A stretch of 64,000 nucleotides of DNA from CBDIHH01 sp965279095 (GTDB taxonomy: Bacteria > Pseudomonadota > Alphaproteobacteria > Caulobacterales > Caulobacteraceae). The notes beneath the pieces are model-generated. The model saw nothing but the letters and a program-made list of their open reading frames with translations. It was not told the DNA's origin and made no database searches. Shown here piece by piece: positions 51,191 through 59,056 of this stretch; within the stretch, counting starts at the first letter, position 1; each line of letters begins with the position of its first letter. Made by a program: the position numbers and the translations under genes. The stretch is from contig CBDIHH010000006.1 of the NCBI GenBank assembly GCA_965279095.1, positions 868,001 through 932,000 of the forward strand, read 5' to 3'.

Positions 51191-51281
51191 CCCGCTGATC
51201 ATGGCGGTGTCGGTGATGCGGCCGGCGATGCACACCGTCCTGCCCAAGGCCAGGAACAAGGGGCCGGGGCGGGAAAGATAG
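51191..51281 (+). pseudogene. Remnant of a glycosyltransferase 3' end (direct repeat B)
   Basis: In frame from 51195, the codons give [19 protein letters not shown] and then RNKGPGRER before TAG at 51279-51281, matching the end of the intact glycosyltransferase (49428-49506) with only one amino-acid change over the shared part. An in-frame TAA at 51186 precedes it, so no full gene remains. Divergence at synonymous sites shows that this is an old homologous copy, not a fresh duplication. Confidence 0.8.
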
Positions 51282-51322
51282 TCGGCCGTTGTTCCCAATA
51301 CGGGAGCATGGTAGGGTCTGAC

Positions 51323-51625
51323 ATGCGGCTCATCGCTTGGTCCAGCCTGCTGGTTTACGCCCAGCGACACCCGCAAACCCTGCCGGCGTTGTTGCATTGG
51401 CGGGCGCTGGTGAAGGATGCCCAATGGTCGTCGATGTCCGATGTCATCGCCACCGCCTCCAAGGCCAAGTCCGTTGGCGGTGACCGGATACGGTTTGAGA
51501 TTGCTGGGGGGAACTACAGGCTGGTCGCGGCCTTCGATTTTGAGAAGCAGATCGTTTTCGTGAAGTTCATAGGCACTCACGCCGAATACGACCGGATCGA
51601 CGCCGCCTCCGTCTCGCAGTTCTAG
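51323..51625 (+). CDS. higB: HigB-type mRNA interferase toxin
   Basis: A 100-residue RelE-fold toxin. Family pattern: RLIAWSSLLVYAQRHPQT at the N-terminus, central SMSDVIATASKAKSVGGDRIRFEIAGGNYRLVAAF, and IVFVKFIGTHAEYDRID at the C-terminus; the His and Asp near the end are the usual catalytic neighbours. It would cleave mRNA at the ribosome. ATG 51323 is chosen (in-frame ATG 51308 lacks a spaced ribosome site). It lies 10 bases upstream of higA, the toxin-first order of higBA. Confidence 0.88.
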   Translation: MRLIAWSSLLVYAQRHPQTLPALLHWRALVKDAQWSSMSDVIATASKAKSVGGDRIRFEIAGGNYRLVAAFDFEKQIVFVKFIGTHAEYDRIDAASVSQF

Positions 51626-51635
51626 GGAGCAGCTC

Positions 51636-52001
51636 ATGGATATTCGCCCCATCCGCAGCGCCGACGACCATGAGGCCGCCCTGCGCGAGATCGACCGCCT
51701 GTGGGGCGCGCCTTCAGGCACCCCGGACGGCGACAAGCTCGATGTCTTGGCGACCTTGGTCGAGCGGTTCGAAGAGCGCGAGCACCCCTTCGAGCAGCCA
51801 TCCCCCGTGGAGATGATCAAGTTCGTCATGGAGCAGAACGGCTATGGTCAGGCGGACCTGGCCAAGTTGCTGGGGTCCCGGTCGCGGGCGTCGGAGGTGC
51901 TGTCGGGCAAACGCAAGCTGACGCTGGAGCAGATCCGCCTGTTGCACAGCCACTGGCGCATTCCGCTGAACAGCCTGATCGACGCGGTCAAGGCGGCGTG
52001 A
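51636..52001 (+). CDS. higA: HigA-type antitoxin
   Basis: A 121-residue antitoxin. N-terminal half (DHEAALREIDRLWGAPSGT...) is the HigA acidic region; the C-terminal XRE helix-turn-helix is seen in YGQADLAKLLGSRSRASEVLSGKRKLTLEQI. It should neutralise HigB and autorepress the operon. GGGAG precedes the ATG. Confidence 0.9.
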   Translation: MDIRPIRSADDHEAALREIDRLWGAPSGTPDGDKLDVLATLVERFEEREHPFEQPSPVEMIKFVMEQNGYGQADLAKLLGSRSRASEVLSGKRKLTLEQIRLLHSHWRIPLNSLIDAVKAA

Positions 52002-52020
52002 CATTGGCTGCCTGCCAGAC

Positions 52021-53187
52021 CTACCCTCCCGCCTTGAACGGCGAATACTCCGCCGCCAGCCAGTCCATCTCCTCCTGCACCGCCACCCGCTCCTGCTCGA
52101 GGTAGCGGGCCACGGGTTTGCGCAGGGCGGGGTCGGCGATGTAGTGGGCGGAATAGACGGCGGCGGGCAGGTAGCCGCGGGCGAGCTTGTGCGGGCCCTG
52201 GGCGCCGGCCTCGACCCGCGCCAGGCCGCGGGCGATGGCGTGCTCGATGGCCTGGTAGTAGCAGAGCTCGAAATGAAGGAAGGGGATGTCCTCGGTGCAG
52301 CCCCAGTTGCGGCCATAGAGGCAATCCCCGCCGATCAGGTTCAGGGCCCCGGCCACCCATTGGCCGTCCCTGCGAGCCAGGAACAGCAAGACCTTGTCGG
52401 CCATCCGCTCGCCGAGTTGGCCGAAGAAGGCGCGGCTCAGATAGGGCCGGCCCCATTTGCGGCCGCCGGTGTCGACATAGAATCGGTAGAAGGCGTCCCA
52501 GTGCTCGCTCTTCAGGTCCGCGCCCGTCAGGGCCACGACCTCCACCGCCGCCAGGGCGTCGCGGCGCTCGCGGCGGATGGTCTTGCGCCGGCCTGACGAC
52601 AGGGCGGCGAGGAAGTCGTCGAAGGTGGCGTAGCCGGCGTTGTACCAGTGGAACTGCTTGTCCTGGCGCTGCAGGAAGCCGTGCTCGCCCATGGCCTCCC
52701 ACTCCTCCACGAGGGGGAAGGTGACATGCAGGGACGAGGCGCCGATCTTGTCGCAGACGGTGGCCGCCCCGGCGATCAGCAGGCCGTGCGCCTGCGCCCG
52801 GTCGACATCGGGCCGCACCAGCAGCCGCGGGCCGGTGACAGGCGAGAAGGGCGCGGCGCACTGCAGCTTCGGGTAATAGCGCCCGCCGGCGCGCTCATAG
52901 GCGTCGGCCCAGCCGTGGTCGAAGACATATTCGCCCTGGGAATGGGACTTCAGATAGAGCGGCGCCACCGCCGCCACGACGCCGGCCTCGTCGCGCACCG
53001 ACAGGTGGTGCGGGGCCCAGCCGGTGCGGGGGGCGGCGCAGCCGGTCTCCTCGAGCGCGTCCAGAAAATCGAACGCAACGAAGGGGTTGGCGGCGTAATC
53101 TGGCGCCGAGGCGCAGGCGTCCCACGCCTCGCGGCCGATCTCAGCGATGGCGCGGTGGATCTGGATTTCCGCTTTCAGCGCGGTCAC
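52021..53187 (-). CDS. FemAB-like GNAT family protein (DUF482/PF04339)
   Basis: A 388-residue protein of the peptidoglycan-biosynthesis/recognition (FemAB-like) family. Signatures: NPFVAFDFLDALEETG, EYVFDHGWADAYERAGGRYYPKLQ, SGRRKTIRRERR, and YGRNWGCTEDIPFLHFELCYYQ ending in GPHKLARGYLP. The fold is a duplicated acetyltransferase; the substrate is unknown. It is last in a minus-strand operon, overlapping the GDPD gene by 4 bases. Confidence 0.88.
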   Translation of the reverse strand: MTALKAEIQIHRAIAEIGREAWDACASAPDYAANPFVAFDFLDALEETGCAAPRTGWAPHHLSVRDEAGVVAAVAPLYLKSHSQGEYVFDHGWADAYERAGGRYYPKLQCAAPFSPVTGPRLLVRPDVDRAQAHGLLIAGAATVCDKIGASSLHVTFPLVEEWEAMGEHGFLQRQDKQFHWYNAGYATFDDFLAALSSGRRKTIRRERRDALAAVEVVALTGADLKSEHWDAFYRFYVDTGGRKWGRPYLSRAFFGQLGERMADKVLLFLARRDGQWVAGALNLIGGDCLYGRNWGCTEDIPFLHFELCYYQAIEHAIARGLARVEAGAQGPHKLARGYLPAAVYSAHYIADPALRKPVARYLEQERVAVQEEMDWLAAEYSPFKAGG

Positions 53188-53915
53188 GGCGCGATGCCCT
53201 CGAAGATGATGCTGTCACAGTCCCAGGCGGCGGATTCCCTCTCGGTCTCGCGTCGCACGGTCCAGGCGACCACCGGCAGGCCGCCGGCGCGCAGGCGCCG
53301 GGCGGGCTCGGTGGCCAGCAGGTCAAGCCCCAGCACCAGGAATTGCGGGTCGGCGATGGAAACCTGCTCCAGCCGCCGGTAGGCCGCCTGGGTCTCCGCC
53401 GTCGCCTGCGGATTCCACCCGTCGCTGAAGGACGACATCCCCCGCGGCGTCGCCGGGTCGTGCGACGCCATCCAGGCGAGGGCGTAGGGGTTGAAGCCGA
53501 TGAAGGCGTAGGGGCCCGGGTGTCCGGCGACCACCTCCAGGACCCGTTGCTCCAGCCGCCCTTCCTGGCCGCTGGGAACCTTCAGTTCGATCAACACCGT
53601 CGCTTGGTCGCCGATCGCGTCCAGGGCCTGGGCCAGGGTGGGAATGCGGCAGTCGGTCCCCAGCAGCCGCAGGACCGTCAGCTCGGCTGCCGTGCGTTCC
53701 GCCACCGGCCCCGATTGGGCGGTCATCCGCGCCAGGCTGTCGTCATGGAAGACCATGGCCTCGCCGTCGGCGCTGAGCTGGACATCGAGCTCGACGCCGT
53801 AACCGGCCTCGGCCGCGGCCGCGAAGGCGGGCAGAGAGTTTTCCGGCTGCTCCCCCGGGCGCCACAGGCCGCGATGGGCGAAGGGTCGGTCCAGGAAGCC
53901 CGCCGGCAGGCTCAC
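53184..53915 (-). CDS. Glycerophosphodiester phosphodiesterase family protein
   Basis: A 243-residue TIM-barrel phosphodiesterase. FAHRGLWRPGEQPENSLPAF holds the catalytic His and Glu, GVELDVQLSADGEAMVFHDDSL the metal ligands and second His. No signal peptide, so cytosolic. It probably hydrolyses glycerophosphodiesters to glycerol-3-phosphate. It overlaps its neighbours by 4 bases on each side. Confidence 0.92.
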   Translation of the reverse strand: MSLPAGFLDRPFAHRGLWRPGEQPENSLPAFAAAAEAGYGVELDVQLSADGEAMVFHDDSLARMTAQSGPVAERTAAELTVLRLLGTDCRIPTLAQALDAIGDQATVLIELKVPSGQEGRLEQRVLEVVAGHPGPYAFIGFNPYALAWMASHDPATPRGMSSFSDGWNPQATAETQAAYRRLEQVSIADPQFLVLGLDLLATEPARRLRAGGLPVVAWTVRRETERESAAWDCDSIIFEGIAP

Positions 53916-54373
53916 GCCAGCTCCACCACGGCGTCGATCTCCACGGCGAAGTTCATGGGCAGCCGATAGACGCCGACGGCTGATCGCGCGTGGCGCCCGG
54001 CGTCGCCGAACACCTCGACCATCAGGTCCGAACAGCCGTTCACCACCTGCGGGATGTCGAAGAAGTCAGCCCCCGCCTGGACGAAGCCGCCCAGCTTGAC
54101 CACCCGCCGGATGCGGTCGAGGTCGCCGCCCGCCGCCGCCCGCATCTGGGCCAGCAGGTTGATGCCGCACAGGCGCGCCGCGCCCACGGCCGTGGTCAGG
54201 CCCACGTCGTCGCCGACCACGCCCTTGAGGCCGCCCTTGCCGTCGGTGGAGACCTGGCCGGAGATGTGCGCCAGGGCCCCCGCCTGGACGAAGGGGACAT
54301 AGTTGGCGATCGGCGCCACCGGCTCGGGCAGGACAATCCCCAGGGCGGCGAGCCGCGCTTCGACCTTGGACAT
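53912..54373 (-). CDS. RidA family protein
   Basis: A 153-residue YjgF/YER057c/UK114 protein. Start ATG 54373 is preceded by AGGAGG; the longer frame is rejected. VPFVQAGALAHISGQVSTDG and VKLGGFVQAGADFFDIPQVVNGCSDLM match the longer Rid subfamily rather than canonical RidA; the catalytic Arg of RidA is not evident in the C-terminal SAVGVYRLPMNFAVEID, so enamine deaminase activity is uncertain. Confidence 0.88.
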   Translation of the reverse strand: MSKVEARLAALGIVLPEPVAPIANYVPFVQAGALAHISGQVSTDGKGGLKGVVGDDVGLTTAVGAARLCGINLLAQMRAAAGGDLDRIRRVVKLGGFVQAGADFFDIPQVVNGCSDLMVEVFGDAGRHARSAVGVYRLPMNFAVEIDAVVELA

Positions 54374-54431
54374 GACGCCTCCTGAGCAGACCGATGACAT
54401 AGCGCGGGCGGTAAGGAGGGGGAAGCGGTGG

Positions 54432-54541
54432 TGCGTGGTTCGAGACGCGCCTTTCAGGCGCTCCTCACCATGACGCGCGTTTCGCGCTCCCCAACGCCCC
54501 TATGGTGAGGAGCCTGCGCAGCAGGCGTCTCGAACCACGCA
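54432..54541. repeat. Dispersed palindromic repeat, family R3, copy 2
   Basis: Perfect 17-bp outer arms TGCGTGGTTCGAGACGC (54432-54448) and GCGTCTCGAACCACGCA (54525-54541), with an inner pair TCCTCACCAT (54462-54471) / ATGGTGAGGA (54502-54511) and further small hairpins. It lies directly after dinB (minus strand) and may also terminate it. Architecture is as at 34675-34759. Confidence 0.75.
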
Positions 54542-54546
54542 GCCCC

Positions 54547-55800
54547 TCAATGGCGCTTCAGCGCCCGCCCGCTGACCACGGCGCCCGCGCCGAACTTGGC
54601 GCGCAGGGCGTCCATGGCCTTCTCGCTGGAGAGCGCCTTGGCCTCCGCGCCGCCGAACAGGTCGCTGGCGGCGTCCGCCGCCTCCACCAGGTCCGCCAGG
54701 CCCACCCCGATCAACCGGTAGGGCTGTCCGTTCGCCTCCTTGGCCAGCAGGTCGCGGGCGGCGGCGAACAGGCCCCGCGCCGTCTGCAGGGGAACGGAAA
54801 CCGTGCGCCGACGGGTGAGCAGGGTGAAATCGGCCCGGCGCAGCTTCAGCACCACCACGCGCCCCGCCACCCCCGCCTCGCGGCATCGTCGGGCGGTCTT
54901 CTCGCACAGGGGCCACAGCCGGTCCTCCAGGGCCTCCAGCTCGGTCAGATCCTCGTCGAAGGTGGTCTCGTTGGAGACGCCCTTGCGGCCCTCGTCCGGG
55001 TTCACCGGGCGGCTGTCCAACCCCTGGGCCAGCTGGTGCAGGCGCAGGCCGAAGCCTGAGAACTTCTGCACCAGGTATTTCGGCTCGGCGCGGGCGAGGT
55101 CGCCGATCGTGGTGAAGCCAGCGCCCTGCAGGGCCTTGACCATGGCCGGCCCCACCCCGGGCAGGATGCCCACCGGTCGCGGCGCCAGGAAGGCCTGGGC
55201 CTCCGCCCCGATGGGCGAGAAGCCGCGGGGCTTGTCGATGTCGGAGGCCACCTTGGCCAGGAATTTGTTGTGCGCCAGCCCCACCGACACGGTCAGGCCC
55301 ACCTCCCGCTCGATCTGCTGCTGCGCCCGGGCCAGCTGCCACGCGGGGCAGCCGCCGTTCAGCCGCTCGGTGCCCGACAGGTCCAGCCAGGCCTCGTCCA
55401 GGGACAGGGTCTGGACCAGGGGGGTGAGGGCCTGCAGCTTGGCCATGATGGCCCGGCTGGCCTCGATGTATTTGGAAAAATCCGGCTTTATCACAACGGC
55501 TTGTGGGCACAGCTTGAGAGCCTTGAACATGGGCATGGCCGAGCGCACCCCACTGATGCGGGCGATGTAGCAGCAGGTGGTCACCACCCCGCGCTTCCCG
55601 CCCCCCACGATCACCGCCACGTCGCGCAGCTCGGGCCGGTCGCGCTTCTCCACCGAGGCGTAGAAGGCGTCGCAGTCGAGGTGGGCGATGGCCAGCCGTT
55701 CCAGTTCCGCGTGGGCCACCAGCCGCGGCGAGGCGCAGGACGGGCACCGGCTCAGGCCCCCGTCACCTATCCACAGGCAGTCCCGGCACAGGGTCTTCAC
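54547..55800 (-). CDS. dinB: DNA polymerase IV with N-terminal Cys4 motif
   Basis: A Y-family translesion polymerase of 417 residues from GTG 55800, which overlaps the upstream ROK gene as GTGA. An unusual N-terminal extension has CRDC (5-8) and CPSC (19-22), a probable zinc ribbon. Catalytic carboxylates: LDCDAFYASVE (Asp42/Asp44) and SLDEAWLDL. The helix-hairpin-helix GILPGVGPAMVKAL follows, then the little-finger domain. The C-terminus ends GRALKRH without an obvious beta-clamp motif at the very end. Confidence 0.93.
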   Translation of the reverse strand: MKTLCRDCLWIGDGGLSRCPSCASPRLVAHAELERLAIAHLDCDAFYASVEKRDRPELRDVAVIVGGGKRGVVTTCCYIARISGVRSAMPMFKALKLCPQAVVIKPDFSKYIEASRAIMAKLQALTPLVQTLSLDEAWLDLSGTERLNGGCPAWQLARAQQQIEREVGLTVSVGLAHNKFLAKVASDIDKPRGFSPIGAEAQAFLAPRPVGILPGVGPAMVKALQGAGFTTIGDLARAEPKYLVQKFSGFGLRLHQLAQGLDSRPVNPDEGRKGVSNETTFDEDLTELEALEDRLWPLCEKTARRCREAGVAGRVVVLKLRRADFTLLTRRRTVSVPLQTARGLFAAARDLLAKEANGQPYRLIGVGLADLVEAADAASDLFGGAEAKALSSEKAMDALRAKFGAGAVVSGRALKRH

Positions 55801-56705
55801 GGCCCCGGCTCCAGGGGCCACAGCCAGGCGGCGCCCCGCACCCCCGAGGAGTCGCCATGGACGGCCGGGCGGATCGGCGTCGTCCAGCCGTCGCCGAACA
55901 CGTGCGGCGTCACCGCGGCGGGCAGGCGCTCATAAAGGGCGGCGGTGTTGGACATGCCGCCCCCCAGGACGATGACATGGGGGTCGAGGATGTCGGCGAT
56001 GACGGCCAGGGCCCGGCCCAGGCGGTCGACATAGGCGTCCAGGCTGGCCGAGGCGGCCGCCTCTCCGGCCAGGGCGGCCTCCACCACCGCTGCGGCAGTC
56101 AAGGCCTGGCCGGTCCGGCGGGCGTGATCGGCGGCGAGGCCGGGGCCCGATATCCAGGTTTCCAGACACCCCTGGCGTCCGCACCAGCAGGGCGGGGCGA
56201 GGCGCTCGGCCTCGGTGGCCCAGGGCAGGGGGGTGTGGCCCCATTCGCCGCCAAGCCCGTTGGCGCCTTCGATCAGACGCCCGTCGACCACCACCCCGCC
56301 CCCGCAGCCGGTGCCGAGGATGGCGGCGAAGACCGTGGGAAAGCCCGCGCCGGCGCCGTCGAGCGCCTCCGACAGGGCCAGGCAGTTGGCGTCATTGGCC
56401 AGCCGCACCGGCCGACCGAGGGCCGCCTCGAGGTCCTCGCGGAAGGGGCGGCCGTTGAGCCAGGTGCTGTTGGCGTTGCGGATCAGGCCGGTGCGCGGCG
56501 AGGGCGAACCGGGCGCGCCGATCCCCACCGAGCGCGCCGGCCCGGCCTGGGCCTCCACCTGGGCGACCAGATCGCGCACGGCGGCGAGGGCGGCGTCGTA
56601 GCCGCCCGGGTTGGGCGCGCGCACCCGGGACAGGATACGGCCTTGCGCATCCAGGGCCGCGGCCTCGATCTTGGTCCCGCCGAAGTCAACGCCGATTCGG
56701 ATCAC
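55797..56705 (-). CDS. ROK family sugar kinase (fructokinase/glucokinase type)
   Basis: A 302-residue protein. DFGGTKIEAAALD is the ATP-binding start, LANDANCLALSEA the catalytic Asp region, GTGCGGGVVVDGRLI the second glycine loop, and CWCGRQGCLE the ROK zinc motif. Start GTG 56705. The sugar cannot be read with certainty, although the form resembles alphaproteobacterial fructokinases. It overlaps dinB by 4 bases. Confidence 0.9.
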   Translation of the reverse strand: MIRIGVDFGGTKIEAAALDAQGRILSRVRAPNPGGYDAALAAVRDLVAQVEAQAGPARSVGIGAPGSPSPRTGLIRNANSTWLNGRPFREDLEAALGRPVRLANDANCLALSEALDGAGAGFPTVFAAILGTGCGGGVVVDGRLIEGANGLGGEWGHTPLPWATEAERLAPPCWCGRQGCLETWISGPGLAADHARRTGQALTAAAVVEAALAGEAAASASLDAYVDRLGRALAVIADILDPHVIVLGGGMSNTAALYERLPAAVTPHVFGDGWTTPIRPAVHGDSSGVRGAAWLWPLEPGP

Positions 56706-56813
56706 GATTAAGTTCAGGGTCTTAGGGTGACGCCGTTCAGGCAGAGCCCTAAGCCATACACCATCCGCCCCCTCGCCGCGCGGCGATCCTCGCGACCCAC
56801 GGAGCCTCACCTC

Positions 56814-57530
56814 TTGCCGCTCAGGCCTATCCACAAGATCCGGATCGCCATCGCCCTGATGGCCCTCGTCCTGCCGGTCCTGGCCCTGGCGGCGATCGTC
56901 GCCGGGGTGATCCTGTTCCGCTACGACGTGCTCGATTTGCGCGCGAGCCAGCTGTGGCTGGCGGCGGCGGCCAGTGTCGGCGGCCTCGCCCTGGTGGTCC
57001 TGGCCATCGCGCGGACCGCCAAGTGGCTGTCCTGGCGCTGGCTGGCCCTGCTGGTCATCCCGGCCATGGCCCCGATCATCACCGGGGCGGCGGCGGTGGA
57101 CTATCTGAACCGCCATCCCTCCACCGCCGAGGTCTCCACCGACCTGGTCGATCCCCCGGTGTTCAGCGGCCCCGCCGCCGCGCCCTTCCCCCAGGGGCTC
57201 GAGGCGGTCGGCCGCGCGCGGCATGGGTCGGTGCGCAGCCTGACCCTGCGTCAGCCGCCCCAGCAGGCCTTCGACCTGGTGCTGGCGGCGGCGAAGGCGC
57301 GGACCGGATGGCGGGTGACGGCGTCGCATCCCCCCGAGACCATCGAGGGGACGGCGGTGTTCGGCCGTTTCCGCTATGAGCGCGCCTGGTCCCTGCGCCT
57401 GCGGCCGGAGCTGGGCGGCGGCTCGCTGGTGGACATGCGCATCCGCTCTCGCCCAGGCGAGCCGGACCTCGGCGGCAACGCCGAGGAGGTGCAGGCCTTC
57501 CTCGATGCGGTCGCCCGCGCGGCGCGCTGA
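56814..57530 (+). CDS. DUF1499 family membrane protein
   Basis: A 238-residue protein from TTG 56814 (GGAG upstream), or 267 from GTG 56727. Three N-terminal transmembrane helices (about 10-33, 45-65 and 72-90), then a soluble DUF1499 domain (about 115-235) with VFGRFRYERAWSLRLRP and VDMRIRSRPGEPDLGGNA. Function is unknown. It is divergent from the ROK gene. Confidence 0.8.
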   Translation: MPLRPIHKIRIAIALMALVLPVLALAAIVAGVILFRYDVLDLRASQLWLAAAASVGGLALVVLAIARTAKWLSWRWLALLVIPAMAPIITGAAAVDYLNRHPSTAEVSTDLVDPPVFSGPAAAPFPQGLEAVGRARHGSVRSLTLRQPPQQAFDLVLAAAKARTGWRVTASHPPETIEGTAVFGRFRYERAWSLRLRPELGGGSLVDMRIRSRPGEPDLGGNAEEVQAFLDAVARAAR

Positions 57531-57628
57531 TCTCCGTCAGTCGGGCACGGCACAGGTTGCTGGCGCAACAAATTGTTTGCTGCTACGCTTGAGCATCGCC
57601 CGACAGTCGGGCGAGGTTTGGGGGATTC

Positions 57629-58018
57629 ATGTCAAATATTATACGCGCGGTCTTCGTGACCGCCGCGGCGCTGTCTCTTGGCGCCTGCGCGACCATCACG
57701 CGGGGAACTAGCACCGACTGGCAGGTATCCAGTACACCGCCTGGGGCCGAGGTCAGCACATCTAATGGCTTCAGCTGCAAGTCGACGCCTTGCGCCCTCA
57801 AGATGCCACGCAAATCGGAGTTCACCGCAACGATCAGCAAGCCTGGCTACAAGACTGCCCAGATCGCGGTGACCAACACCGTTAAGACGGGTGGGGGAAC
57901 CGCGATGGCCGGAAACGTGATCTTCGGCGGCCTCATCGGGGCGGGCGTGGACGTGAGTTCGGGAGCCATGCTGGACCTGACGCCCAATCCGGCGAGCGTG
58001 ACATTGGAAGCTAACTAG
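57629..58018 (+). CDS. Lipoprotein of unknown function (PEGA-like)
   Basis: A 129-residue protein. Signal peptide with lipobox LGAC (Cys near residue 20). The mature part has WQVSSTPPGAEVSTSNGFSC and CALKMPRKSEFTATISKPGYK, a PEGA-like surface-domain pattern, then a glycine-rich AMAGNVIFGGLIGAGVDVSSG stretch. Similar small lipoproteins are widespread in proteobacteria. It ends at a strong terminator. Confidence 0.82.
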   Translation: MSNIIRAVFVTAAALSLGACATITRGTSTDWQVSSTPPGAEVSTSNGFSCKSTPCALKMPRKSEFTATISKPGYKTAQIAVTNTVKTGGGTAMAGNVIFGGLIGAGVDVSSGAMLDLTPNPASVTLEAN

Positions 58019-58024
58019 TCTCCA

Positions 58025-58056
58025 CGGCTGCCGTCCCTCGGGGCGGCAGCCGTTTT
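58025..58056 (+). terminator. Rho-independent terminator after the lipoprotein gene
   Basis: A 9-bp perfect stem CGGCTGCCG (58025-58033) with CGGCAGCCG (58044-58052), then TTTT. Confidence 0.85.
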
Positions 58057-58097
58057 GCATCTCCCGCCGGCGGCGAACCGGAATGGGACGATCGACG

Positions 58098-59054
58098 ATG
58101 ACAGACCGTGTGATGCAGGCGTGGACGCCGCAGATGAAGCGGGACTACGGCAAGCGGATCGTCGCCTTCCGCCATACCCTGGCCGACAGCGGGCTGTTCA
58201 CCGACGCGGCCCTGGCCCGCCTGCTGGACGACCATCCTCGCGAACACCTCGACATCAACACCATGTCCGCCCCGCCGCCGCCCGGCGAGCGCTGGATCGC
58301 CGGCGACGCCCACGGGGTGTCCGGCGCCGACCTTGTGGCGGCGGCGCACCGGGGCCGGATCTGGATGAACGCCCGCCGCGCCATGCTCCTGCACCCGGCC
58401 TACCGCGCCCTGTTCGAGGCGGCCACGGCCCAGTTCGCCCGCGAGACGGGGGTGCGGATCTTCAATCCCATGGGCGGCATCCTCATCTCGGCGCCCCGGA
58501 TGGGGACCTTCTTCCACAACGACGCCACCGAGACGATGTTGTGGCACGTGCGCGGAGTGAAGCGGATGCACCTGTTCCCCGCCACCGAGGCCTATCTGCC
58601 CGAGGTCCATTACGAGGGCCATCTGCTCAAGGAGACCCTCTCGGACCTGCCCTATCGGCCGGAGATGGAGGCGGGGGCCACCGTGGCGACCCTGCGCCCC
58701 GGCGACGGCCTGACCTGGCCCCTGCACTGGCCGCACCATGTCCAGAATGAGGACAGCTTCAACGTCTCGGTCTCGATCGAATACTCCACCTTCGCCTCGG
58801 CCATGACCAATGGCGCCTATGTGACCAACGGCCTGGTGCGCCGCTGGACCGGCTGGAACACCAGCACCCGCCGCACCCCCCCGGCCCTGCGCCCCCTGCT
58901 GTTCGCCGCCTCCAAGGCGCTCAGGCGCTTCGCCCGGCCGGTGGATGCGCCAGGAGCCTATCCGCGCGCCTTCGACGTGGACCTGGAGGCCCCGCACTGC
59001 GTGCGCTGGCGCCCCGGCGCCGAGCCCGCCGCCCGTCTCGACACCGCCGCCTAG
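58098..59054 (+). CDS. JmjC/cupin-like protein, possible Fe(II)/2-oxoglutarate oxygenase
   Basis: A protein of 318 residues from ATG 58098 (323 from ATG 58083). An HxD iron motif is seen in TFFHNDATETMLWHVRGVKR, and a distal His in TWPLHWPHHVQN; GVKRMHLFP fits the strand after the first ligands in JmjC/cupin-8 proteins. The remainder is mostly helical. The substrate is unknown. It lies between a terminator and the convergent DNA methyltransferase. Confidence 0.65.
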   Translation: MTDRVMQAWTPQMKRDYGKRIVAFRHTLADSGLFTDAALARLLDDHPREHLDINTMSAPPPPGERWIAGDAHGVSGADLVAAAHRGRIWMNARRAMLLHPAYRALFEAATAQFARETGVRIFNPMGGILISAPRMGTFFHNDATETMLWHVRGVKRMHLFPATEAYLPEVHYEGHLLKETLSDLPYRPEMEAGATVATLRPGDGLTWPLHWPHHVQNEDSFNVSVSIEYSTFASAMTNGAYVTNGLVRRWTGWNTSTRRTPPALRPLLFAASKALRRFARPVDAPGAYPRAFDVDLEAPHCVRWRPGAEPAARLDTAA

Positions 59055-59056
59055 GG

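Noticed and set aside
56706..57329. Extension of the ROK kinase frame beyond 56705
   Set aside because: It runs antisense through the DUF1499 gene and ROK proteins start at the DFGGTK region.
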